Assembly (NCBI RefSeq): GCF_037154015.1
Contig: NZ_JBANRL010000001.1
Span: forward strand, 1,488,001 to 1,552,000
Length of the DNA: 64,000 nt
DNA from: Altererythrobacter aquiaggeris
GTDB lineage: Bacteria > Pseudomonadota > Alphaproteobacteria > Sphingomonadales > Sphingomonadaceae
Direction of reading: 5' to 3'
A model generated the notes under the pieces. That model saw nothing but the letters and a program-made list of their open reading frames with translations. It did not search any database and was not told the DNA's origin. The position numbers and the translations under genes are program-made. Below, piece after piece: positions 20,097-31,243 of the stretch (positions are counted from its first letter, which is position 1; the number at the start of each line of letters is the position of its first letter).

Positions 20097-22316
20097 ATGT
20101 CAGACAGCGCAAAGCAGATCACACCTGAAGTCGTCGAACAGCACGGCTTCAACGAAGAAGAATATCAGCGTGTGTTTCACGCCTTGGGGCGCGAACCCAA
20201 TATGGTCGAGCTTGGGATATTCTCTGTCATGTGGTCGGAGCATTGCAGCTATAAATCATCGCGCTTCCACCTGAAGAAACTGCCCACGCAGGCCCCTTGG
20301 GTAATTTGCGGTCCGGGCGAAAATGCCGGTGTTATCGATATCGGCGATAATCAGGCGGCGATCTTCAAGATGGAAAGCCACAACCACCCCTCCTACATCG
20401 AGCCTTACCAGGGCGCGGCGACGGGCGTTGGCGGCATATTGCGCGATGTGTTCACCATGGGCGCGCGGCCGGTCGCAAACCTCAACGCGTTGCGATTTGG
20501 CCGCCCCGATCACCCCAAGATGAAACATCTTGTAAAGGGCGTTGTCGCGGGTATCGGCGGATATGGCAATTGCGTGGGCGTGCCGACAGTGGGCGGCGAA
20601 ACCAACTTCGACCCCGCCTATGACGGCAATATCCTCGTCAATGCGATGACCGTGGGCGTCGCGGATCAGGACAGGATTTTCTACAGCGCGGCGACCGGCG
20701 TGGGCAATCCCATCGTCTATGTCGGCAGCAAGACGGGCCGCGACGGAATTCATGGTGCGACCATGGCCAGCGCGGACTTCGGCGACGATATCGAGGAAAA
20801 GCGCCCCACAGTGCAGGTCGGGGATCCCTTCGTCGAAAAACTGCTGATCGAAGCCTGTCTGGAATTGATGGCAACCGATGCCATCGTGGCGATCCAGGAT
20901 ATGGGCGCAGCGGGGCTGACCTCCTCCAGCGTCGAAATGGCGACCAATGGCAAGACCGGCATCCGGCTGGACATGAGCGCGGTCCCCTGCCGCGAAGAGG
21001 GCATGACGCCGTATGAAATGATGCTGTCCGAAAGCCAGGAGCGGATGCTCATGGTGCTGAAACCCGGCAAGGAAGCCATGGCCGAGGCGATCTTCACCAA
21101 GTGGGAGCTGGATTTCGCGGTGATCGGCGAAGTCACCGATACGCAGCGGATGGAGCTGATCTTCGAAGGCGAGACGGTATGCGACATTCCATTGGGGCCA
21201 CTGGCCGGCGATGCACCCGAATATGAGCGGCCTTATGTGTCCAAAGAGGAATATAAGGTGTGGGCGAAGGTCAAACCGCTGGGCGATATTCCCGAAAGCA
21301 CCGACATTGGCGCGGATTTGCTCAAGATGATGGCCAGCCCTGCGCTCGCCAGCAGGCGGTGGATCTGGGAGCAATATGACAGCCAGGTCGGCGCGGATAC
21401 GCTGCAAACCGGCGGCGACGCGGCCGTGGTGCGTGTGCATGGCACACCAAAGGCGCTGGCGATGACCACCGATTGCACCCCGCGCTATTGCTATGCCGAT
21501 CCCTATGAAGGCGGCAAGCAGGCGGTGGCAGAGGCGTATCGGAACCTGTGTGCAGTCGGCGCAAGGCCGCTGGCGATCACCAATTGCCTCAACTTCGGCA
21601 ACCCGCAGCGCCCTGAAATCATGGCGCAATTCGTCGGTTGTCTTGAAGGAATGGGCGAAGCCTGCCGCGCGCTCGATTTCCCGATCGTAAGCGGAAACGT
21701 GTCGCTGTATAACGAAAGCAAGGCCACCGGCGGCGGTAGCGCGATTTTGCCGACACCCGCGATTGGCGGGGTCGGAATTCTGGAGGATTACTCCAAAATG
21801 GCCCGCACCGGATTTGCTGCGCCCGATCTGCAAATCCTGCTGATTGGCGACGGCACGCACGATCTGGGCCAATCGCTCTGGTTGAAGGAACTGCACGGTA
21901 TCCAGGCGGGCGATCCGCCGCAGGTCAATCTTTCGCGCGAACGCGCCGCGGGCGAACTGGTGCGCCAGTTGATCGACAGCGCGCTGATCTGGTCGGTGCA
22001 CGATGTGTCCGATGGCGGGGTGGCGGTGGCCTGTGCCGAAATGGCGCTGGCGGGCGGCATCGGGTGCAAACTGGATTCGATCTACGATGTCGCTGCCGAA
22101 TGGTTCAATGAAATCCAGGGGGTTTATATCGTCACTTCGATGAACGGCGCGCAGGTTGCGGCAGAGGCCCACCGTAAGGGACTATATTGCACCGCGCTGG
22201 GCTATACCGGCGGCGATGCCATCGTTTTCGAAGGTCCGTTCTCCGCCAGTGCTGTCCCGCTCGCCGACCTCCGCGAGGCCAGCGACAGCTTCTTCCGCGA
22301 CTGGATGGCTACGTGA
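20097..22316 (+). CDS. purL: Phosphoribosylformylglycinamidine synthase subunit PurL
   Basis: ATP-dependent amidation of FGAR in purine synthesis. 739 residues is the small, PurS/PurQ-dependent form rather than the large fused gammaproteobacterial one. Hallmarks: [16 protein letters not shown] near residue 44, the ATP/Mg region [38 protein letters not shown]-type segments, and [15 protein letters not shown]. purS and purQ are not in this window. The stop overlaps the GTG of the nitroreductase gene (GTGA), so the two are coupled. Confidence 0.98.
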   Translation: MSDSAKQITPEVVEQHGFNEEEYQRVFHALGREPNMVELGIFSVMWSEHCSYKSSRFHLKKLPTQAPWVICGPGENAGVIDIGDNQAAIFKMESHNHPSYIEPYQGAATGVGGILRDVFTMGARPVANLNALRFGRPDHPKMKHLVKGVVAGIGGYGNCVGVPTVGGETNFDPAYDGNILVNAMTVGVADQDRIFYSAATGVGNPIVYVGSKTGRDGIHGATMASADFGDDIEEKRPTVQVGDPFVEKLLIEACLELMATDAIVAIQDMGAAGLTSSSVEMATNGKTGIRLDMSAVPCREEGMTPYEMMLSESQERMLMVLKPGKEAMAEAIFTKWELDFAVIGEVTDTQRMELIFEGETVCDIPLGPLAGDAPEYERPYVSKEEYKVWAKVKPLGDIPESTDIGADLLKMMASPALASRRWIWEQYDSQVGADTLQTGGDAAVVRVHGTPKALAMTTDCTPRYCYADPYEGGKQAVAEAYRNLCAVGARPLAITNCLNFGNPQRPEIMAQFVGCLEGMGEACRALDFPIVSGNVSLYNESKATGGGSAILPTPAIGGVGILEDYSKMARTGFAAPDLQILLIGDGTHDLGQSLWLKELHGIQAGDPPQVNLSRERAAGELVRQLIDSALIWSVHDVSDGGVAVACAEMALAGGIGCKLDSIYDVAAEWFNEIQGVYIVTSMNGAQVAAEAHRKGLYCTALGYTGGDAIVFEGPFSASAVPLADLREASDSFFRDWMAT

Positions 22317-22999
22317 GCGAAGGCTTCCAGCCCTACCCCAAACTGCCCGAACTCTCGGACGAAGAGCGAATTGCCCGCGCCAAGGCTGCATTCGAGCGGC
22401 TGAAAATGCGCCGCTCGTGCCGCGAGTTTACCGACGCGCCGGTGCCGCGTGAAATTATTGAAAACGCTATCCGCGCCGCCGGTACCGCGCCCAATGGCGC
22501 CAACCATCAGCCATGGCATTTCGCGGTGATTGGTTCAGCGGATAAAAAACGCGCGATCCGCGAGGCGGCGGAGGCGGAGGAGCGCAGGTTCTACGGCGTG
22601 GACGGAAATGATCCCAAAGCAAGCGACGATTGGCTCGCCGCGCTTGCTCCCATCGGGACCGATGACAAAAAACCGTTTCTCGAAACCGCGCCCTGGCTGA
22701 TCGTCTGTTTTGCCCAGCGCAAGGGCGGGCTTGCGGAAGACGGCGAAACGCAGAATTACTACGTGAACGAAAGCGTCGGAATTGCCTGCGGAATGCTGAT
22801 TGCTACATTGCACGAAGCGGGCCTCGCCACGCTGACGCACACGCCCTCACCCATGGGGTTCCTGCGCGATATTTGCGAGCGCCCGAAAGATGAAAAGGCG
22901 CTGATGATCGTGGTCGCAGGCCATGCCGCAGCCGATGCGATGGTGCCCGATCATGCGCTGAAGAAAAAACCGCTGACGCAAATCGCCAGCTGGCTCTGA
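22313..22999 (+). CDS. Nitroreductase-family flavoenzyme of the iodotyrosine deiodinase (IYD) type
   Basis: 228-residue FMN enzyme with GTG start overlapping the purL stop by 4 bases. FMN-binding features are [20 protein letters not shown] and [19 protein letters not shown]. Beyond the general nitroreductase fold it matches iodotyrosine deiodinase closely, including [10 protein letters not shown] and [15 protein letters not shown] near the C terminus. The three residues that hold the halotyrosine zwitterion in the mammalian enzyme (Glu and Tyr four apart, and a Lys before the YLDTAP motif) are all present here as E90, Y94 and K120. The likely reaction is reductive dehalogenation of halogenated tyrosine or a related phenol. 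That substrate is inference. Its coupling to purL probably reflects position only. Confidence 0.82.
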   Translation: MSEGFQPYPKLPELSDEERIARAKAAFERLKMRRSCREFTDAPVPREIIENAIRAAGTAPNGANHQPWHFAVIGSADKKRAIREAAEAEERRFYGVDGNDPKASDDWLAALAPIGTDDKKPFLETAPWLIVCFAQRKGGLAEDGETQNYYVNESVGIACGMLIATLHEAGLATLTHTPSPMGFLRDICERPKDEKALMIVVAGHAAADAMVPDHALKKKPLTQIASWL

Positions 23000-23824
23000 T
23001 CAAGCCGTCAGCAGCAAATCGTAGGGGTTTATACCTTCCGATTTCCAGATTGCGTGACATTTTTCGTATGTCACCGGCGGCGTGATGTTGAATTCCTTGC
23101 GGACTTCGTCAAGCGGCCGCGCCAGCAATTCCCTGATCGACAAATCGGCGATACGCGGGCAGGCCTTGCCCTGCTTTTGCGCTTCGCGAACCGCAGCGAT
23201 TACCGGTGCCTTGCTGTTCACGGTCTTGCGCATGTTGAATCCGCCGGCATAGGCGATAAACAAATTGGCAAGCCCGCCATTCTGGCCATAGGTGAACGCC
23301 AGCACACATTGTTCGCCCAGCGCATCGCGGCTGTATCCGGTCAACACGTGCAGCAAATCATGCGTGTCACGGTAGCGGTTGAGATACCATTCGAACAAAT
23401 CGCCAAACAAGGGCCGGTCACCCATGAACTGGTCATATTCGGCTACCAGTCCGGCTGCGCTCAGCCCCTGGCTTTCCATGAAATGCAGATAGGCGTGGGC
23501 CACACTGCCTTCGGGCAATTTGCGCAAGGCGTCATGATCGTCGAGCATTGGCGGCAGATAGGGCTCGCTGGCACGGATGCGCTGTCCTTCTTCGCTCAGG
23601 TTGAATTTGCGCGCGCGCGGGATCAGGTCGCTCGAAGGCAGGGATTCGAAAATCTTGAATACCTCGGCGGTATTCTCCTTGTCCTTCAGCAATTCGCGAA
23701 AGTGGTTCCATGCCTTGATCGGGCGCTTACGCAGCAGCGGGCGGTCAGGGTGGAACAATAGCGTACCGTCCGGGCCGGTTTCAGCCGCGGTGCCGATGGT
23801 CGGAGTTGTGAGTGCCTGTGTCAT
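23000..23824 (-). CDS. Ubiquinone biosynthesis protein Coq4 family
   Basis: 274 residues. Coq4 homologues are needed for ubiquinone synthesis; in yeast and human Coq4 the role includes C1 decarboxylation/hydroxylation of the ring. The diagnostic HDxxH-x11-E metal-binding motif is present: H155, D156, H159 and E171 in RDTHDLLHVLTGYSRDALGE. The FTYGQNGGLANLF segment follows. Its stop directly abuts that of the convergent nitroreductase gene. An imperfect palindrome built on TTACAC/GTGTTAA lies 12-35 bases upstream of the start (23836-23859) and is a candidate operator. Confidence 0.9.
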   Translation of the reverse strand: MTQALTTPTIGTAAETGPDGTLLFHPDRPLLRKRPIKAWNHFRELLKDKENTAEVFKIFESLPSSDLIPRARKFNLSEEGQRIRASEPYLPPMLDDHDALRKLPEGSVAHAYLHFMESQGLSAAGLVAEYDQFMGDRPLFGDLFEWYLNRYRDTHDLLHVLTGYSRDALGEQCVLAFTYGQNGGLANLFIAYAGGFNMRKTVNSKAPVIAAVREAQKQGKACPRIADLSIRELLARPLDEVRKEFNITPPVTYEKCHAIWKSEGINPYDLLLTA

Positions 23825-23835
23825 GATGTCCTCCG

Positions 23836-23859
23836 CTTACTTACACAAGTGTTAATAAG
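23836..23859. promoter_or_regulatory. Imperfect palindrome upstream of coq4, candidate TetR-type operator
   Basis: A 24-base element with 11-base arms, 9 of 11 positions paired around a central AA; the core is ACACAAGTGT flanked by TTA/TAA. It sits just upstream of the coq4 start codon, where a repressor would block transcription or its start. It resembles the TTACAC/GTGTAA element at 31191. No cognate regulator gene is in the window. Confidence 0.45.
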
Positions 23860-23875
23860 CAATGACCGCTGAAAG

Positions 23876-24766
23876 TCAATCCTGTTTTGCAACCCATTCA
23901 TTTTGCGGGATACCAAACAGTTTCAGCACTGCGGTCAGATCACCCCGATCAATCCAGCCATCCGCCCGCGTGCGGGCCACCGGTTTCGCCATAAACGCCA
24001 GCCCGAAGTCGGCAGCCTTCAGCATCGGCACATCGTTGGCGCCGTCGCCCAGCCCCAGCGACACGGCATTGTCGCCCAGCTTCGCCATTTCGGCGCGCAG
24101 TGTCTGTTCCTTGGTCGAAGCATCGCTGATCGGCCCCTCCAGTTCGCCGGTCAATGTACCGTCCGCCACCGCCAAGCGGTTGCCCGCCACATGGTCGAAA
24201 CCAAGGTCATGTGCGACCGGATCGGCAAAATGATGAAAACCGCCTGTCACCAACACAGTGCGGCATCCCTTTGACCGCAGAGTCGCGACAAGCGTTCTGG
24301 CCCCCGTCATCGGTTCGATCCGTTCGGCCAGACATTGGCCAATTGCGCTCTCCGCCAGCCCTTCGAGCAATCCGACCCGCTCTCGCAAGGCGGCTTCGAA
24401 TTCGATTTCACCGCGCATGGCCCGTTCGGTAATGGCGGAGATTTTCTCTTTCAGTCCGGCGAAATCGGCCAGCTCGTCAATGCACTCGGCCTTGATCATG
24501 GTCGAATCCATGTCGGACACCAGCAATTGCGGAATGCGGATATCGGTTTCGCTGACCAGCAAGTCGGACGGCACGAAATTTTCGTCTATAACGCGCCGCA
24601 GCACGCCCGCGTCACCGCCGGGCAGGCTTAATTGCAGCACATCGCCGCAAAAATCGAGCATGCCGGCCTCTGCAACAACCATGCCTTCTGCGGCCAAATC
24701 ACGCACTGCTTTATCGAGCCTTGCCTCAAGCCCCCCTGCATCTGCTATCAGCCGCGCAATGAGCAT
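23876..24766 (-). CDS. serB: Phosphoserine phosphatase
   Basis: Last step of serine synthesis. 296-residue HAD-superfamily enzyme: an N-terminal ACT-like regulatory region (about 1-75), then the catalytic Asp pair D85 and D87 in [17 protein letters not shown], the Thr/Ser motif VTGGFHHF, the Lys in [10 protein letters not shown], and [12 protein letters not shown]. The upstream open frame to 24904 lies inside miaA and is not used. The ATG at 24766 shares the tetranucleotide CATG with the miaA start on the other strand, so the two genes begin back to back on the same four bases. Confidence 0.97.
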   Translation of the reverse strand: MLIARLIADAGGLEARLDKAVRDLAAEGMVVAEAGMLDFCGDVLQLSLPGGDAGVLRRVIDENFVPSDLLVSETDIRIPQLLVSDMDSTMIKAECIDELADFAGLKEKISAITERAMRGEIEFEAALRERVGLLEGLAESAIGQCLAERIEPMTGARTLVATLRSKGCRTVLVTGGFHHFADPVAHDLGFDHVAGNRLAVADGTLTGELEGPISDASTKEQTLRAEMAKLGDNAVSLGLGDGANDVPMLKAADFGLAFMAKPVARTRADGWIDRGDLTAVLKLFGIPQNEWVAKQD

Positions 24767-25718
24767 GTCTGAAACTCCTGAAATTCCCGGCGACCGGCCG
24801 CCGCTGGCGCTCATCGCAGGGCCGACCGCGAGCGGCAAGAGCCATTTGGCGGTCCGATTGGCGAAGGCTGTGGAAGCGCGCGGCGGAACGGCAACGATAA
24901 TCAATTGCGACAGCGCGCAGGTCTATGCCGGTCTTTCGGTCTTGAGCGCACGCCCATCTGCCGAGGAAATGGGCGGCATCGAACACCGCCTGTTCGGCAG
25001 CTGGGACGGAGCGACCGCGTGCTCCGCGGCAGATTGGGCCGCGAAGGCAAAGCGCGCAATCGCTGACGTGCAGCTTTCCGGCGGTGTGCCGATACTGGTG
25101 GGCGGGACAGGGCTGTATATACGAACCCTGCTCGACGGGATTGCGCCCATTCCGCAAATCGATCCCGCAATTCGCGCGGCCGTTCGCGCGCTGCCGCAGT
25201 CCGCCGCCCGCAAAGCGCTGGAAAGCGAAGATCCCCGATCCGCTTCGCGGCTTGCCCCGGCGGACACATCGCGCACTTGCCGCGCGCTGGAAGTGGTCCG
25301 ATCCACCGGCAGGACAATGGCGCAATGGCACGGCGAAATGGCTGGCGGCATCAGTGGTGATGTATCCCTGTACCCGCTGATCCTGCGGCCTGACCGCAGC
25401 AAATTGCAGGCCCGCTGCGACGAACGGTTTGTCGCCATGCTGGATAATGGCGCAGCCGGAGAAGTGGCCGCTCTGATGAAACGCGGTCTCGACCCCGCGC
25501 TGCCCGTGATGCGCGCCATCGGGGTGCGCGAAATTGCCGCCTGGCAGGACGGCGAACTGACGCGCGAGGCGATGATTGCCGCAGGCCAGCTTTCGACCCG
25601 GCAATATGCCAAACGGCAATATACCTGGTTTCGCAACCAGCCGCCCGCAGATTGGCCGACGGACGAGTCTCATAATTGCGCATTAGAGCTTTATTTTGAT
25701 GCATTATTACATAATTAG
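24765..25718 (+). CDS. miaA: tRNA dimethylallyltransferase
   Basis: Adds a dimethylallyl group to A37 of tRNAs that read codons starting with U. 317 residues. P-loop is GPTASGKS at about residues 19-26, [17 protein letters not shown] follows, and [14 protein letters not shown] and [14 protein letters not shown] close the core. The ATG at 24765 is preferred because it places the P-loop at the usual distance. The start overlaps the divergent serB start codon, so the promoter of each gene must lie inside the coding region of the other. The end of the gene is AT-rich, unlike its body. Confidence 0.95.
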   Translation: MSETPEIPGDRPPLALIAGPTASGKSHLAVRLAKAVEARGGTATIINCDSAQVYAGLSVLSARPSAEEMGGIEHRLFGSWDGATACSAADWAAKAKRAIADVQLSGGVPILVGGTGLYIRTLLDGIAPIPQIDPAIRAAVRALPQSAARKALESEDPRSASRLAPADTSRTCRALEVVRSTGRTMAQWHGEMAGGISGDVSLYPLILRPDRSKLQARCDERFVAMLDNGAAGEVAALMKRGLDPALPVMRAIGVREIAAWQDGELTREAMIAAGQLSTRQYAKRQYTWFRNQPPADWPTDESHNCALELYFDALLHN

Positions 25719-25762
25719 GCATTGACACGATATAATAATACCCGTACCGCAGACATCCAGTT

Positions 25763-25796
25763 GGCCCGGCGTTTCCCTTTCGCCGGGCCGCTTTTT
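25763..25796 (+). terminator. Rho-independent terminator directly upstream of ilvB, probable attenuator
   Basis: A perfect 9-base-pair stem (GGCCCGGCG with CGCCGGGCC, 9-base loop) is followed after two bases by TTTTTATTT. It lies 45 bases after the miaA stop and ends only about 16 bases before the ilvB ATG. The ribosome-binding site AGGAG sits between it and the ATG. No promoter fits between the hairpin and ilvB, so ilvB transcripts should pass through it. That makes it an attenuator rather than a plain miaA terminator, though both are possible. Confidence 0.85.
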
Positions 25797-25812
25797 ATTT
25801 CAGGAGCTTCCC

Positions 25813-27596
25813 ATGTCGGGCGCCGACAATATGCCAGATGCATCGCAGCCAGCCGAATTGAGTGGCGCACAAATTCTAGTAGAAAGCCTGGTCCGGCAGG
25901 GGGTCGAATTTGTTTTCGGTTATCCCGGCGGTGCCGTTCTGCCGATATATGACGAACTGTTCGAAGAACCGCGCATCCGCCATATTCTGGTACGCGCCGA
26001 AGCGGGCGCCGCCCATGCTGCAGAAGGGTACGCCCGTTCGACCGGCAAGCCCGGCGTGGTGCTTGTGACATCGGGGCCCGGCGCGACCAACGCGGTCACC
26101 GGGATTGCCGATGCTTTCATGGACTCGATCCCGATGGTCATCATCACCGGGCAGGTTGCAACCGGCCTGATCGGGACAGATGCGTTTCAGGAAGCCGACA
26201 CGATCGGCATCACGCGCCACTGCACAAAACACAATTATCTGGTCAAAGACCCCGCTGCGCTGGGCCCCACAATCGCCGAAGCTTTCCGGATTGCAACCAC
26301 CGGCCGGCCCGGCCCCGTGCTGGTCGATATTCCCAAGGATGTTCAGGTCGCGCTGGCGGACTGGGACGGTGCAGCAGGCCCCGCCCCGCTGGCATCCTCG
26401 CGTTACCAGCCGCGTATGGCAGCAGAAGACCACGAAATTGCCGCTGCAATCGAAATGATCGCGGGCGCGGCGGCTCCGGTGTTTTATACCGGCGGCGGGA
26501 TCATCAATTCCGGCCCCGAGGCATCACGGCTGCTGCGCCGCCTTCAGCAATTGACCGGTGCGCCCGTCACATCCACCTTGATGGGGCTTGGCGCGTTCCC
26601 CGCCGATCATCCCGATTGGCTCGGGATGCTCGGAATGCATGGCACTTATGAAGCCAACATGGCGATGAACCGCTGCGATGTGATGGTGAATATCGGCGCC
26701 CGGTTCGATGACCGCGTGACCGGCCGGCTCGACGCATTTTCGCCCGATTCCAGAAAAATCCATATCGACATCGACCGGGCATCGATCAACAAGATCATTC
26801 CTGTGGAACTTGGCATCGTCGGTGATTGCGCCACTGTTCTGGAGCAGTTGATTGCCGCGTGGGGCAAACGCAAAGCGGCGGATCTTGGCGAATGGCAGGC
26901 GCGCATCGCGGGCTGGCGTGCGCGCCAGTCGCTGGCGTTTGTCGAAAAGCCCGACGAAATCATGCCGCAAAAAGCTGTCGAGCGGCTGTTTGCGCTGACC
27001 AGGGACAAAGATCCGATCATCACCACCGAAGTCGGCCAGCACCAGATGTGGGCGGCGCAATATTTCGGCTTTTTCGGGCCCAACAAATGGCTCACCAGCG
27101 GCGGGCTCGGCACGATGGGATACGGCCTGCCCGCAGCCATCGGCGCGCAATTGGGGCATCCCGAAGCGCTGGTGATCGATATCGCCGGCGAGGCGTCGAT
27201 CCAGATGAACATCCAGGAACTGGGCACCGCCAGCCAATACCGCCTGCCGGTCAAGATTTTCATCCTCAACAATGAATATATGGGCATGGTCCGCCAATGG
27301 CAGGAACTGACCTACGAAAGCCGTTATTCCAACAGCTATTCGGACAGCCTGCCCGATTTTGTCGCGCTGGCCGAAGCTTACGGGTGGAAAGGCATCCGCA
27401 TCACGAATGAAAGCGAACTCGACGCCGGTATCGAGGCGATGATGGCGCATGACGGGCCGGTAATTGTCGATTGCCAAGTGTCGAAAGACGCCAATTGTTT
27501 CCCGATGATCCCCAGCGGCGCGGCGCATACCGATATGCTGATGCCCGGCGATGTGGCCAGCGGCACGATGGACGATGAAGCAAAGGCGCTGGTTTG

Positions 27597-27597
<1 letters not shown>
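25813..27597 (+). CDS. ilvB: Acetolactate synthase large subunit
   Basis: TPP- and FAD-dependent enzyme making acetolactate or acetohydroxybutyrate, the first common step to valine, leucine and isoleucine. 594 residues. The N-terminal TPP domain has [16 protein letters not shown] and the catalytic Glu (about E63) before [12 protein letters not shown]. The central FAD-linked domain starts near 205. In the C-terminal TPP domain the usual GDG metal motif reads GEA ([16 protein letters not shown]), followed by [15 protein letters not shown]. The downstream small-subunit gene ilvN starts on the last base of the stop codon. A terminator-like hairpin just upstream suggests attenuation. The gene could equally be named ilvI. 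Confidence 0.96.
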
Positions 27598-29172
<1,575 letters not shown>

Positions 29173-29197
29173 CCTGCCCGCTCTGATCGAATGCAGC

Positions 29198-29232
29198 GCT
29201 TGCCTTTGCCGCAATTTCCGGCAAAGGTAAGC
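29198..29232. promoter_or_regulatory. Strong hairpin between ilvC and the leu leader peptide
   Basis: A 14-base-pair stem (GCTTGCCTTTGCCG with CGGCAAAGGTAAGC, one G-T pair) around a 7-base loop. It lies 26-60 bases after the ilvC stop and ends 3 bases before the leader peptide ATG, so its 3' arm includes the purine-rich AAAGG that would serve as the leader ribosome-binding site. There is no T run. It may terminate or stabilise the ilvC mRNA or control leader translation. Confidence 0.55.
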
Positions 29233-29235
29233 GGC

Positions 29236-29286
29236 ATGATCTGTAACAAACTGTCGCTGCTACGACTAACGCGCCCTTGGGCGTGA
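29236..29286 (+). CDS. leuL: leu operon leader peptide
   Basis: A 16-codon open frame encoding MICNKLSLLRLTRPWA. Four of 16 codons are Leu in a short cluster (CTG, CTG, CTA, CTA), and the CTA codon is rare in the surrounding genes. It ends in the middle of a set of mutually exclusive hairpins and lies 84 bases before leuA. This is the architecture of leucine attenuation: a ribosome stalled at Leu codons when charged tRNA-Leu is scarce changes the downstream RNA fold. Too short for standard gene finding. Its regulatory role is inference. Confidence 0.75.
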   Translation: MICNKLSLLRLTRPWA

Positions 29287-29324
29287 TCTGACGCGTGCCG
29301 AACGGGCGCGCAGTCGCCCAAGGG
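29270..29324 (+). promoter_or_regulatory. Alternative RNA hairpins of the leuA leader
   Basis: Three overlapping pairings are possible. CGCGCCC (29270-29276) pairs with GGGCGCG (29304-29310). CCCTTGGGCG (29274-29283) pairs perfectly with CGCCCAAGGG (29315-29324). GGGCG (29304-29308) pairs with CGCCC (29315-29319). They cannot all form at once and they overlap the end of the Leu-rich leader peptide. No T tract follows, so the outcome may be a translation-level or Rho-dependent effect on leuA rather than intrinsic termination. Confidence 0.65.
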
Positions 29325-29370
29325 ATTAACTCTCCGCAAGCCAGTCCAGCGAACAGTTACGAGACAATTT

Positions 29371-31053
29371 ATGCCCATGCTCAGCGATCCTTCGGTAAAG
29401 TACCGGCCGTTTCCGCAAATCCATTTGCCCGACCGCCAATGGCCGGCACGCACAATCACCGCCCCGCCCCGCTGGCTTTCCACCGATCTGCGCGACGGCA
29501 ACCAGTCAATCATCGATCCGATGGATGCGGCAAGGAAACGCCGCTTCTTCGATCTGCTGGTCAAAATCGGCATCAAGGAAATCGAAGTGGGTTTCCCCAG
29601 TGCGGGTGCAACAGAATTCGATTTCATATCCGGGCTCGTCAAGTCAGGCCGCATTCCGGATGATGTGATGGTGCAGGTGCTAACCCAGTCACGCGAAGAT
29701 CTGATCCGGACCAGTTTCGAAAGCCTGTCGGGCGCCAGTTCCGCTATCGTCCATCTGTATAATGCAGTCAGTCCTGCATGGCGGCAGATCGTGTTCAATA
29801 TGGACAAGGATCAGGTCCGCGACATTGCCGTTAAGGGCGCAAAAATAATGCGCGACGAGGCTGCAAAACGTCCGGGCACCGACTGGTATTTCCAATATAG
29901 TCCCGAAACATTTTCAACCGCCGAAATCGATTTCAGCCTCGAGGTCTGCGAAGCGGTGATGGAGGTTTTGCAGCCCACACCAGACCATCCAATTATCTTC
30001 AATCTGCCCGCCACCGTGGAAGCCGCCACGCCCAATATCTACGCCGACCAGATCGAATATTTTGGCAATAATCTGCCGAATCGCAGCTCTGCGGTGATCA
30101 GCCTGCACACGCATAATGATCGCGGAACGGGTGTTGCCGCAGCAGAGCTTGGCCTGATGGCAGGCGCCGACCGGATCGAAGGCTGCCTGTTTGGCAACGG
30201 TGAGCGCACGGGTAATTGCTGCCTGGTGACAGTCGCGCTCAACATGTACACGCAAGGCATTGATCCCAAGATTGATTTCTCCGATATCGACGATGTGATC
30301 GAGACGGTCGAATATTGTAACGAGCTGCCCGTCCACCAGCGCCATCCCTATGGCGGCGAGCTGGTTTTCACCGCATTTTCGGGCAGCCATCAGGATGCGA
30401 TCAAAAAAGGATTTGCCGCGCAGGATGCGCAGAACGACCAGTTGTGGCGGGTGCCCTATCTGCCGATCGATCCGGCCGATCTGGGCCGCGATTACGAAGC
30501 GGTTATCCGCGTCAATTCGCAAAGCGGCAAAGGCGGCTTCGCATGGGTGCTCGAACAGGGGCACGGCCTGAAACTGCCCAAGAAACTGCAATCCGATTTT
30601 GCACCGCATGTTCAGCTGACAGCCGATAAACTAGGCCGCGAGCTGGAGGCGGAGGATATCTGGCAGGTGTTCCGCCAGGCGTATCACATCCAGACACCGC
30701 ACAAACGGTTTCAGCTTGTCGAATATGAGGAAAAACGCACCGCCGATGGTGTCCGCTTGTTTGCCGGAACGATAGAGGTGGACGGCGAGGCGCAAAGCGT
30801 AACCGGACGCGGCAACGGACTGATATCATCGGTGATTGCGACGCTGCGCGACGGCTTCGGTATCGAACTCGAAGTGTCGGATTATTCGGAACACGCACTA
30901 TCGAAGGGCTCGCTGGCGCAGGCCGCAGCTTATGTCCAGTGCCAAACCGAAGATGGCCGGACAGTGTGGGGTGTCGGCATAGACGAGGACGTTTCGACTG
31001 CCAGCGTGCGTGCAGTCATCAGCGCGGCAAATTCGGCACAGATGGCCGGTTGA
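29371..31053 (+). CDS. leuA: 2-isopropylmalate synthase
   Basis: Condenses acetyl-CoA with 2-ketoisovalerate, the first committed step to leucine. 560 residues is the longer LeuA type II form. The catalytic TIM barrel begins at about residue 38 with [31 protein letters not shown] and the HTHNDRGTG metal motif follow. The C-terminal leucine-binding allosteric domain occupies about residues 430-555. A second ATG two codons in is possible. The gene follows ilvC with a leucine leader region between, so it is probably regulated separately within the branched-chain block. Confidence 0.97.
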   Translation: MPMLSDPSVKYRPFPQIHLPDRQWPARTITAPPRWLSTDLRDGNQSIIDPMDAARKRRFFDLLVKIGIKEIEVGFPSAGATEFDFISGLVKSGRIPDDVMVQVLTQSREDLIRTSFESLSGASSAIVHLYNAVSPAWRQIVFNMDKDQVRDIAVKGAKIMRDEAAKRPGTDWYFQYSPETFSTAEIDFSLEVCEAVMEVLQPTPDHPIIFNLPATVEAATPNIYADQIEYFGNNLPNRSSAVISLHTHNDRGTGVAAAELGLMAGADRIEGCLFGNGERTGNCCLVTVALNMYTQGIDPKIDFSDIDDVIETVEYCNELPVHQRHPYGGELVFTAFSGSHQDAIKKGFAAQDAQNDQLWRVPYLPIDPADLGRDYEAVIRVNSQSGKGGFAWVLEQGHGLKLPKKLQSDFAPHVQLTADKLGRELEAEDIWQVFRQAYHIQTPHKRFQLVEYEEKRTADGVRLFAGTIEVDGEAQSVTGRGNGLISSVIATLRDGFGIELEVSDYSEHALSKGSLAQAAAYVQCQTEDGRTVWGVGIDEDVSTASVRAVISAANSAQMAG

Positions 31054-31190
31054 GTGTGGGATTTCCTACGCACCGCATTCGGGCTAAGATCAGCATGATG
31101 ATTTCTCTCGTGCCTTACAGGAATCTGTCACCCATCGATGAAGCCAGCCAATTAACTGGGATAAATAGACAATACTGATCTTTTTGCAGA

Positions 31191-31214
31191 GTTACACGGT
31201 GTAACTAGTGTAAC
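31191..31214. promoter_or_regulatory. Palindromic operator-like element upstream of an amidohydrolase gene
   Basis: GTTACACGGTGTAAC is a perfect 15-base palindrome, directly followed by a third half-site TAGTGTAAC, so three copies of the GTGTAAC half-site lie within 24 bases. It ends 29 bases before the start codon. The layout suits a TetR- or GntR-type repressor; the regulator is not in the window. Confidence 0.6.
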
Positions 31215-31243
31215 CCTGAAGATATTTCCGGAGAGGGAAAAAC

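Noticed and set aside
20256-22172. 638-codon open frame on the minus strand
   Set aside because: Antisense to purL, which is intact and conserved.
25722-25736. TTGACA close to TATAAT as a promoter for ilvB
   Set aside because: The two hexamers are only 3 bases apart, so they cannot work as one -35/-10 pair. No good -35 lies 17 bases before the TATAAT, though it may still be a -10 element.
25722-25952. TTG-started open frame before ilvB as an ilv leader peptide
   Set aside because: It has no run of Ile, Leu or Val codons and reads far into ilvB, unlike attenuation leader peptides.
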